DNA of 13,581 nucleotides from Pseudomonadales bacterium (lineage in GTDB: Bacteria; Pseudomonadota; Gammaproteobacteria; Pseudomonadales; Pseudohongiellaceae), in contig JAKSCP010000044.1 of the NCBI GenBank assembly GCA_022360535.1, positions 1-13,581 of the forward strand, read 5' to 3'. Position numbers and translations under genes: made by a program. The notes under the pieces were generated by a model. The model was not told the DNA's origin and made no database searches. It saw only the letters and a list, made by a program, of their open reading frames with translations. Numbering within the stretch: the first letter of the stretch is position 1; every line of letters begins with the position of its first letter. Of this stretch, positions 8,736-13,581 are shown one piece after another.

Positions 8736-8753
8736 TTATTGATCAGTTTCTGG
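8721..8753. repeat. Perfect 15-bp inverted repeat at the end of the HTH remnant
   Basis: CCAGAAACTGATCAA (8721-8735) is an exact reverse complement of TTGATCAGTTTCTGG (8739-8753), separated by only TTA. That TTA is the stop codon (TAA, minus strand) of the HTH remnant. A further ATTGATCA copy occurs at about 8760-8767. No U tract follows on either strand, so this is not a classical intrinsic terminator. It may be a regulator operator, a processing hairpin, or an old recombination scar. Confidence 0.8.
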
Positions 8754-8843
8754 TGAATAATTGATCAAATCGCCAGGGTGGCAATCCAGAAATTCACACA
8801 TGCGTTCTAGGGTGCCGCACTCAATGTGATTTCGGAGATTCAA
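8736..8843 (-). pseudogene. C-terminal remnant of a small Cro/C1-type (XRE) HTH regulator
   Basis: In the frame reading NLRNHIECGTLERMCEFLDC then HPGDLINYSPETDQ-stop, the minus strand encodes 34-35 residues. They match the C-terminal half of short XRE regulators, whose usual pattern is T-L-x-x-(L/I/M)-C-x-x-L-x-C-x-P-G-D-L-(L/I)-x-Y. The N-terminal helices, including most of the DNA-binding helix-turn-helix, are missing. Upstream the frame enters the 3' end of uvrA and hits a stop within about 70 bases, with no ATG. Only a TTG overlapping the uvrA stop (GGTTGA) could start it, without a good ribosome-binding site. I read this as a deletion remnant fused to the uvrA end. A translationally coupled micro-protein is less likely. 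Confidence 0.65.
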
Positions 8844-11668
8844 CCTGCCAGAGTTTGCTTGATGAATTTGCCAGTATGGGAGCCGCGTTTTTTCGCTACC
8901 TGCTCAGGCGTACCTTCGGCGATGATCTTGCCGCCGCCGCTGCCACCTTCAGGTCCCAGGTCCACAATCCAGTCGGCGGTCTTAATGACATCCAGGTTGT
9001 GTTCGATCACAACGATGGTATTTCCGTGGTCTCGTAAATGGTGCAATACAGCTAACAGTTGTTTGATGTCATGGAAGTGCAGGCCTGTAGTTGGCTCGTC
9101 GAGAATATAGAGTGTTTTACCTGTGTCTCTCTTGGATAACTCTCGCGACAACTTCACCCTTTGCGCTTCACCACCGGACAGGGTGGTTGCAGCCTGTCCA
9201 AGGCGAATGTAAGTCAGACCCACATCCATGAGCGTCTGTAATTTACGCGCAATGGCAGGAATGGCGTCGAAAAATTCTCGGGCATCCTCAACAGTCATCT
9301 CCAGGACTTCGGAGATGTTCTTGTCTTTGTATTTCACTTCCAGGGTTTCACGGTTATAGCGTTTGCCGCGACAGACCTCGCAAGAAACATATACGTCAGG
9401 CAAGAAATGCATCTCGACTTTTACTACACCATCGCCCTGACAGGCTTCACAGCGGCCGCCTTTCACATTGAAACTGAATCGGCCTGGTTTATAACCACGA
9501 CTACGCGCTTCCTGTGTGCCTGCGAACAACTCCCGTACCGGCGTGAAGATTCCAGTATAGGTTGCAGGGTTCGATCTTGGTGTGCGGCCGATAGGGCTTT
9601 GATCGATGTCGACCACTTTGTCCAGGTTTTCAAGCCCTTCGATATCTTCATAGGGAGCTGGATTTAATGTCGTCGCATTGTTCAAACGTGAAGCGGTAAT
9701 GGGATAGAGCGTGTTGTTAATAAGAGTAGACTTGCCTGAACCCGAAACTCCTGTGATGCAGGTAAATAGCCCGATGGGTAGGGTGAGCTCAACATCTTGC
9801 AAGTTGTTTCCCGACGCGCCGCGCAGCTTTAACAGTTTCTCTTCATCATAAGCTGTCCGTTCGCCTGGTATTTCAATGGACTCTTTTCCTGAAAGGTATT
9901 TTCCAGTGAGGGACTTGCGGGATTTTTCGATTTTTTCCAGGGCGCCTTCAGCAACAATTTCGCCTCCATGCACGCCGGCTCCCGGTCCAATGTCGATGAT
10001 GTGGTCAGCACTGCGAATAGCTTCTTCGTCATGTTCCACCACCAGTACTGTGTTGCCCAGGTCTCTGAGATGGAACAGGGTGTTCAGTAAGCGATTGTTG
10101 TCTCGCTGGTGCAGTCCGATAGAAGGTTCGTCGAGAATGTACATCACTCCCACTAACCCGGCGCCAATCTGACTGGCTAGCCGAATGCGTTGGGCTTCGC
10201 CACCAGACAACGTGTCAGCGCTGCGGCTCAAGGTGAGATAGTTCAGACCAACATCTACCAGAAACTTTAAACGGTCCTGTAATTCTTTAAGAACTTTCTC
10301 TGCGATGGTTGCCCGTTTACCAGTGAGCTTCAGTGTCTTGAAGTAATCCGCTGCCTGGCTCACGGTCATTTCCGTGATGCCTGGTAAATTGATTCCTTTA
10401 ATCAAGACGAAGCGGGCATCGCGACGCAGCCGGGTACCTTCGCAATCGGGGCAGGGCTGCGAGCTGAGATACTTCGCCAGCTCTTCCCGCACCATATTGG
10501 ACTCGGTTTCCCGATAGCGTCGCTCCATGTTGGGCAGGATGCCTTCGAAGGGCCAACTGCGGGTGTAAGTATTGCCCCGATCATTCACATAGCGGAATTC
10601 GATGACTTCTTTGCCACTGCCTCGCAACACCACATTACGGTACTTCTTTGGAAGATCTTTAAACGGTGTGTCGATAGCAAAGCCATAATGGTCGGCGACG
10701 GAGGTAAGCATCTGAAAATAGAAGATGTTGCGCCGATCCCAGCCACGAATAGCACCTTCCGACAACGCCAGGTTCTCATCGACTATGATGCGGTTCTCGT
10801 CAAAGAACTGTTTGAGCCCCAGGCCGTCGCAAGTGCTGCAAGCGCCAGCTGGGTTGTTAAATGAAAAGAGTCTTGGTTCTAACTCTGGAATGCTGTGGCC
10901 GCATTTCGGGCAGGCAAACAACGCGCTGAACACCATGTCCTCTTCATCTTCTTTGTCCATGCTGCTGACGACTGCAATGCCGTCCGCGAGTTGCAGAGCG
11001 GTTTCAAAGCTCTCTGCCAGCCGTTGTTCGAGTCCAGCCTTGATCTTGAGTCGGTCTACCACTACGTCGATGGAGTGTTTCTTGTTCTTTTCCAGCTCCG
11101 GCGGGTAATCAATTTCGCAAACCAGCCCATCGACCCGGGCGCGAATAAAACCGCTGGTGCGAAGCTCGTTAAACACGTGGACATGCTCACCCTTGCGCTC
11201 ACGAATAATCGGCGCCAACACCATTACGCGAGTACCCTCGGGCAGCGCCATGACCTTATCCACCATTTGGCTCACTGTTTGCGCTTCCAGCTTCAGATTG
11301 TGATCCGGGCAATGGGGTTCACCGACTCTGGCAAACAACAGGCGCAGGTAATCGTAAATTTCCGTGATAGTGCCCACGGTCGAGCGTGGGTTGTGGGATG
11401 TGGATTTCTGCTCAATAGAAATTGCCGGCGACAAGCCTTCAATGTGGTCGATATCAGGCTTCTCCATCATGGAGAGAAACTGGCGCGCGTAGGTGGAAAG
11501 AGACTCCACATAGCGCCGCTGGCCCTCGGCGTATAGGGTATCGAACGCCAGGGACGACTTGCCCGAACCGGAGAGTCCGGTGATCACCACTAGTTTGTCG
11601 CGAGGGATAGTGAGGTTGATATTCTTCAGATTATGGGTGCGTGCACCCCTAACTACGATCTTTTCCAT
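8840..11668 (-). CDS. uvrA: UvrA, excinuclease ABC subunit A
   Basis: This is the DNA-damage recognition ATPase of nucleotide excision repair, which loads UvrB; it is cytoplasmic. It is about 942 residues, close to the 940 of E. coli UvrA, and aligns along its whole length from my memory of that protein. Walker A motifs are GLSGSGKS near residue 31 and GVSGSGKS near 640. ABC signatures (LSGGEAQRIRLA and LSGGEAQRVKLS) and Walker B segments (ILDEPSIGLHQ, ILDEPTTGLHF) are present. Both zinc modules are intact: CPKC...CSTC near 250-280 and CEAC...CEVC near 740-765. The start MEKIVVRGARTHNL at 11668 matches the E. coli start; an ATG two codons earlier (11674) is the alternative. There is no strong ribosome-binding site, only GAG at 11675-11677. 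No LexA box was found upstream by eye. Confidence 0.97.
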   Translation of the reverse strand: MEKIVVRGARTHNLKNINLTIPRDKLVVITGLSGSGKSSLAFDTLYAEGQRRYVESLSTYARQFLSMMEKPDIDHIEGLSPAISIEQKSTSHNPRSTVGTITEIYDYLRLLFARVGEPHCPDHNLKLEAQTVSQMVDKVMALPEGTRVMVLAPIIRERKGEHVHVFNELRTSGFIRARVDGLVCEIDYPPELEKNKKHSIDVVVDRLKIKAGLEQRLAESFETALQLADGIAVVSSMDKEDEEDMVFSALFACPKCGHSIPELEPRLFSFNNPAGACSTCDGLGLKQFFDENRIIVDENLALSEGAIRGWDRRNIFYFQMLTSVADHYGFAIDTPFKDLPKKYRNVVLRGSGKEVIEFRYVNDRGNTYTRSWPFEGILPNMERRYRETESNMVREELAKYLSSQPCPDCEGTRLRRDARFVLIKGINLPGITEMTVSQAADYFKTLKLTGKRATIAEKVLKELQDRLKFLVDVGLNYLTLSRSADTLSGGEAQRIRLASQIGAGLVGVMYILDEPSIGLHQRDNNRLLNTLFHLRDLGNTVLVVEHDEEAIRSADHIIDIGPGAGVHGGEIVAEGALEKIEKSRKSLTGKYLSGKESIEIPGERTAYDEEKLLKLRGASGNNLQDVELTLPIGLFTCITGVSGSGKSTLINNTLYPITASRLNNATTLNPAPYEDIEGLENLDKVVDIDQSPIGRTPRSNPATYTGIFTPVRELFAGTQEARSRGYKPGRFSFNVKGGRCEACQGDGVVKVEMHFLPDVYVSCEVCRGKRYNRETLEVKYKDKNISEVLEMTVEDAREFFDAIPAIARKLQTLMDVGLTYIRLGQAATTLSGGEAQRVKLSRELSKRDTGKTLYILDEPTTGLHFHDIKQLLAVLHHLRDHGNTIVVIEHNLDVIKTADWIVDLGPEGGSGGGKIIAEGTPEQVAKKRGSHTGKFIKQTLAG

Positions 11669-11784
11669 GAACATCTCGGGCGGAAGGTTAAACAGTCGAT
11701 TATCAAAGATTTTCTTTACGCGAGTAAAGCGGAGTTAGATTGGTAATTGGAAGTTAGGGTGAGCATCTTTACGAGTTCGCGCTC

Positions 11785-11874
11785 CGGTTGTGCAAATCCC
11801 GACACGCCGTGAATACGTCCCTGTAGGCTCGGGCTCGGCATCCATGCCTCGCACGGTCGAGATTTGCACAACCG
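11785..11874 (+). repeat. Structured palindromic repeat, copy 1 (58-bp core in 14-bp inverted arms)
   Basis: The core at 11801-11858 reads GACACGCCGTGAATACGTCC onward and contains a GGCAT-CC-ATGCC hairpin. It is bracketed by perfect 14-bp arms: CGGTTGTGCAAATC (11785-11798) and GATTTGCACAACCG (11861-11874). Pairing continues inward past one C-A mismatch with CGAC/GTCG. The core matches copy 2 in inverted orientation at 49 of 58 positions by eye, with 30 consecutive identical bases (11829-11858 against 11973-12002). This looks like a dispersed gammaproteobacterial intergenic palindrome. No name is assigned. Confidence 0.88.
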
Positions 11875-11954
11875 AACCACAAACTCTTAACTCAGTGCCA
11901 AGACCTGACTCGGAGTCATTATCGATTAAGAAAAGATCTCTGCAGCGCGAGGGG

Positions 11955-12048
11955 AGGGAAGTCTCTTCATAGGACCGTGCGAGGCATGGATGCCGAGCCC
12001 GAACCCCCATGGATGGGTTTACGGTGTGTCCTGTGAAGAGACTTCCCT
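11955..12048 (-). repeat. Structured palindromic repeat, copy 2 (58-bp core in 15-bp inverted arms, opposite orientation)
   Basis: Read on the minus strand, the core (12030 to 11973) begins GACACACCGTAAACCCATCC. It carries two CATCCATG-centred hairpins: CCCAT-CC-ATGGG and GGCAT-CC-ATGCC. Its brackets, AGGGAAGTCTCTTCA (11955-11969) and TGAAGAGACTTCCCT (12034-12048), are perfect over 15 bp. After one C-A mismatch they extend by a further 5 bp (AGGAC/GTCCT). The arms share no sequence with those of copy 1, yet have the same position and pairing. The fold is a long stem opening into a junction with two hairpins. Confidence 0.88.
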
Positions 12049-12192
12049 TCACTCGTGCCGAATTCGACTCAACATTTGCTTATGATTGACTAAATCAGGA
12101 GGTTAGCTGTTCAAAAATTACTCAACTTAAGTTCCCGTATAAGTTTAGTCATTCGAATTCTTGTGAAAATTCCACCTAAGGGAATCAGATGG

Positions 12193-12198
12193 TATAGA
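12193..12198 (+). promoter_or_regulatory. Possible extended -10 box of ssb
   Basis: TGGTATAGACT contains TATAGA preceded by TG at the extended -10 spacing, 41 bases before the ssb GTG. The region 17 bases upstream (TTCCAC) is a poor -35, which is tolerable for an extended -10 promoter. This is a by-eye call only. Confidence 0.35.
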
Positions 12199-12238
12199 CT
12201 TGAGCAGTTAGCAAAAAAATTGAGTCGGGGAGACTAAA

Positions 12239-12694
12239 GTGGCAAGTCGTGGTGTAAACAAAGTAATTCTCGTGGGAAATCTGGGCAATGATCCAGAAGT
12301 CAGATACATGCCGAACGGCAATGCCGTGGCGAATATATCCTTGGCCACCAGCGACTCATGGAAGGACAAAAACACTGGCGAACAACAAGAGCGGACTGAA
12401 TGGCACCGAGTGGTGTTTTTCAATCGCTTGGCTGAGATAGTTGAGCAGTATGTTAAGAAAGGCTCGAAGCTGTATGTAGAAGGGCGCCTGCAGACCCGTT
12501 CCTGGGAGCAGGATGGAGTTAAGCGCTACACCACTGAAATCGTAGCCAGTGAAATGCAGATGTTGGATTCCCGAGGGTCACAGGGCGCTGATTTTGGACA
12601 AACGCAATCTGCACCGCCGCCTCAGCAACCTGCGGCGCAGGCCGCTGCTCCGGCTCAAAATTTTGACAATTTTGACGACGACATTCCCTTCTAA
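12239..12694 (+). CDS. ssb: Single-stranded DNA-binding protein SSB
   Basis: SSB is the essential protein that coats single-stranded DNA in replication, recombination and repair; it is a cytoplasmic tetramer. This one has 151 residues. The OB fold spans about 1-110 and starts MASRGVNKVILVGNLGNDPE, with the conserved segments RYMPNGNAVANISLATS, ERTEWHRVVFFNRLAEI and KKGSKLYVEGRLQTRSW. A short Pro/Gln/Ala-rich linker follows, then the acidic tip DDDIPF that binds partner proteins. The start is GTG, supported by GGGGAGA five bases upstream. The divergent uvrA neighbour is the classical gammaproteobacterial arrangement, but here the pair is separated by two palindromic repeats. It converges on the Csp-like gene with 40 bases between the stops. 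Confidence 0.97.
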   Translation: MASRGVNKVILVGNLGNDPEVRYMPNGNAVANISLATSDSWKDKNTGEQQERTEWHRVVFFNRLAEIVEQYVKKGSKLYVEGRLQTRSWEQDGVKRYTTEIVASEMQMLDSRGSQGADFGQTQSAPPPQQPAAQAAAPAQNFDNFDDDIPF

Positions 12695-12713
12695 CTCGAT
12701 CTCGAGTCAGAAG
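12688..12713. terminator. Hairpin over the ssb stop codon (possible shared terminator)
   Basis: CTTCTAACTCGA (12688-12699) pairs with TCGAGTCAGAAG (12702-12713) over 12 positions with one mismatch, around a 2-base centre. It includes the ssb TAA and lies between convergent genes. There is no T tract, so intrinsic termination is uncertain. It may instead protect the mRNA 3' ends. Confidence 0.4.
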
Positions 12714-12734
12714 GAGCTAGGTGGAATCGGCTGT

Positions 12735-13193
12735 TTAAGCTGAAATCGACTCGCAGGCTTCGATACAACTTCTGCAAGAGCGAGCTAATGCCGCGCAAGC
12801 TTCGTGCGCATCGGCATGCTTGTCGCACTCCGTGACGCAATCGCGTTTCACGTCCACTGCAACTTTAGCCATTGCTTCCAGATGAGAAGAGTCGTGCACG
12901 GCCAGACGCAATAGTGATTCACAAACGGCCATCGCCTCACTCACTTTGTGTGCACAGGTCCCCAGATCGGACGCGCCATTAGCCATTTCTGTCACCAGGT
13001 GATGCATACAGGCTTCAGCGTCTTTTTTGCACTGCAGCGTGGAATCCACGATATGGTCGTGGCTCCCCTCATGGCTGTGTCCGTTAGCCATGGCATTAGC
13101 GCCAGCCATTGCAGCAGTCAGTGCTGCTGCTCCTTTCATAACAGTACGGCGAGATATTCCAACTGCAGGTCTTTCAGGCGTAGCGTTGTCCAT
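12735..13193 (-). CDS. Tat-exported Cys-rich four-helix-bundle protein, Csp1-like copper storage
   Basis: This 152-residue protein has a clear Tat signal, SRRTVMKG at 14-21, followed by a hydrophobic AAALTAAMAGANAMA with probable cleavage near residue 37. The mature part starts with a His-rich tail (GHSHEGSHDH). It is all-helical, with ten Cys at 55, 62, 80, 91, 119, 123, 133, 140, 143 and 147, many spaced to line one face of a helix (C-x3-C, C-x6-C, C-x2-C-x3-C). This is the pattern of Csp copper-storage proteins, four-helix bundles that hold many Cu(I) ions; the exported type is Csp1. I infer periplasmic copper buffering. The start is ATG 13193, because GAGGAG (13201-13206) sits 7 bases upstream. 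An in-frame TTG at 13208 would overlap that site. It is preceded by a double dyad, a candidate control site. Confidence 0.85.
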   Translation of the reverse strand: MDNATPERPAVGISRRTVMKGAAALTAAMAGANAMANGHSHEGSHDHIVDSTLQCKKDAEACMHHLVTEMANGASDLGTCAHKVSEAMAVCESLLRLAVHDSSHLEAMAKVAVDVKRDCVTECDKHADAHEACAALARSCRSCIEACESISA

Positions 13194-13240
13194 TGCAAGG
13201 CTCCTCAAAGCTAGGAAATATGGGGTTTGGAAAGATTAGC

Positions 13241-13280
13241 TGCGACAATTTGCCGCATGTAAGTGCGACAATTTGTCACA
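13241..13280 (-). promoter_or_regulatory. Two 17-bp operator-like dyads upstream of the Csp-like gene
   Basis: TGCGACAATTTGCCGCA (13241-13257) and TGCGACAATTTGTCACA (13264-13280) are each 7/8 palindromes around a central T. They begin 23 bases apart and share 12 identical leading bases. They lie 48-87 bases before the Csp-like ATG. A perfect TTGACA (minus strand, 13293-13298) is placed so that a -10 box 17 bases on would fall inside the outer dyad. This suggests repressor binding, possibly metal-responsive, but no known regulator consensus is recognised. Confidence 0.55.
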
Positions 13281-13506
13281 GGTAGTGGGCTGTGTCAAAA
13301 GTTCTTTATTTGCTGGTCCAATCTCAGGTGTTGCTTGTTACTTCTTTACGTCGTTAATGGGTATTCGGGGTCGCGGTTAGTGTTTTTTCTCTTACATGTT
13401 GTCGTGGTCACATATCAGTCGAATTGCGGCTTGCGCTGCCAGTTTGGTATGCGGCAGTCTTGCATTTCTCAAATTTCTTGCGCCAAAACTCTGGAGAGTT
13501 TGCAAA
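13281..13506. other. Divergent promoter region, no gene seen
   Basis: Apart from the TTGACA noted for the Csp-like gene and a CTGCC/GGCAG hairpin near 13437-13456, I see no structured feature and no credible gene here. It should contain the promoter of the secreted-protein gene starting at 13507. Confidence 0.4.
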
Positions 13507-13581
13507 GTGCTAAAAGTCAGACTTGCAGTTTTGCTGACTGTTGTAATCATTCCGTCTCTTTCGCAATCCATCGAGCCCCCC
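13507..13581 (+). CDS. N-terminus of a secreted protein (partial, runs off window)
   Basis: A frame starting GTG at 13507 stays open for 25 codons to the window end: MLKVRLAVLLTVVIIPSLSQ, then SIEPP. This has the shape of a Sec signal peptide: two basic residues, a hydrophobic core of about 12, and likely cleavage after SLSQS. GGAGAG at 13493-13498 is 8 bases upstream, a good ribosome-binding site. It is divergent from the Csp-like gene and shares its upstream region. The function cannot be told from the signal peptide. A periplasmic copper or redox protein would fit the neighbourhood but is only a guess. Confidence 0.6.
   Translation, partial: MLKVRLAVLLTVVIIPSLSQSIEPP

Larger units (their letters stand above)
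11669..12238. other. uvrA-ssb divergent intergenic region
   Basis: This region of about 570 bases contains no credible gene; open frames across it run through palindromic repeats. It holds two structured repeat elements (11785-11874 and 11955-12048), an 80-base spacer with a small dyad (TGACTC-G-GAGTCA, 11906-11918), and an AT-rich ssb promoter side. No CTGT-N8-ACAG LexA site was seen, although uvrA and ssb share one in E. coli. Confidence 0.7.

Noticed and set aside
8233..8742. Plus-strand 169-codon open frame across the receptor start and the intergenic region
   Set aside because: It overlaps the receptor N-terminus on the other strand, is Cys-rich with random composition, and has no recognisable family.
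10895..11536. Plus-strand 213-codon open frame inside uvrA
   Set aside because: It is antisense to conserved UvrA sequence.
11785..12048. CRISPR array or IS element
   Set aside because: There are only two repeats, in opposite orientation, with no regular spacers, no cas genes and no transposase.
11735..12052. Open frames running through the uvrA-ssb repeats
   Set aside because: They consist of palindromic repeat sequence. Frames on both strands mirror each other, as expected for inverted repeats.
11675..12238. LexA (SOS) box for uvrA or ssb
   Set aside because: CTGT occurs (for example CTGTTCAAAAATTACT near 12107), but no copy is followed by ACAG at the right spacing.
13206..13208. TTG start for the Csp-like protein
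   Set aside because: It would lie on the GAGGAG ribosome-binding site that serves ATG 13193, and would add five residues before the Tat signal.
13264..13280. CRP-like site (TGCGA...TCACA)
   Set aside because: The half-sites are 7 bases apart rather than 6, and the neighbouring dyad ends CCGCA, which fits CRP poorly.
13292..13357. Short plus-strand GTG frame of 21 codons ending LRR
   Set aside because: It has no ribosome-binding site and no support beyond being open, and it overlaps the probable -35 region of the Csp-like gene.

Overview
The window looks like a chromosomal segment of a free-living, probably aquatic gammaproteobacterium. This is inferred from a UvrA and an SSB of clearly gammaproteobacterial type lying divergently, a large Oar-like TonB-dependent receptor, and Tat-exported enzymes. 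No phage, IS, CRISPR, tRNA or rRNA was seen.

Layout, left to right. Positions 1-3183 (minus strand) carry a three-gene operon for a molybdenum hydroxylase of the xanthine dehydrogenase/CO dehydrogenase/aldehyde oxidase family. In transcription order these are a Tat-exported [2Fe-2S] subunit, the molybdopterin subunit (ATGA overlap), and an FAD subunit cut by the window edge. A 306-base divergent region with small hairpins separates it from a secreted M14 zinc carboxypeptidase (3490-5100, plus). That gene converges on a 1074-residue TonB-dependent receptor (5170-8394, minus), and the two share a strong bidirectional terminator. A gene-poor stretch (8406-8735) follows. Next comes a remnant of a small Cro/C1-type HTH regulator (8736-8843), fused directly to the 3' end of uvrA (8840-11668, minus).

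The uvrA-ssb intergenic region (11669-12238) is the most unusual part. It holds two copies, in opposite orientation, of a 58-bp repeat built on CATCCATG-centred hairpins. Each copy is bracketed by its own long inverted repeat, and the two bracket sequences are unrelated, so base pairing is kept while sequence is not. ssb (12239-12694, plus, GTG start) converges on a Tat-exported Cys-rich protein like the Csp copper-storage proteins (12735-13193, minus). Two 17-bp dyads that look like operators sit upstream of that gene. A divergent secreted-protein gene starts at 13507 and runs off the window.

Functional picture: the left part is mostly envelope biology (periplasmic oxidoreductase, periplasmic peptidase, outer-membrane import). 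The centre is DNA repair and replication (uvrA, ssb). The right end is periplasmic metal handling. I see no single gene cluster that is clearly a new system. The best candidates for something undescribed are the paired structured repeats between uvrA and ssb, and the double-dyad control region of the Csp-like gene.
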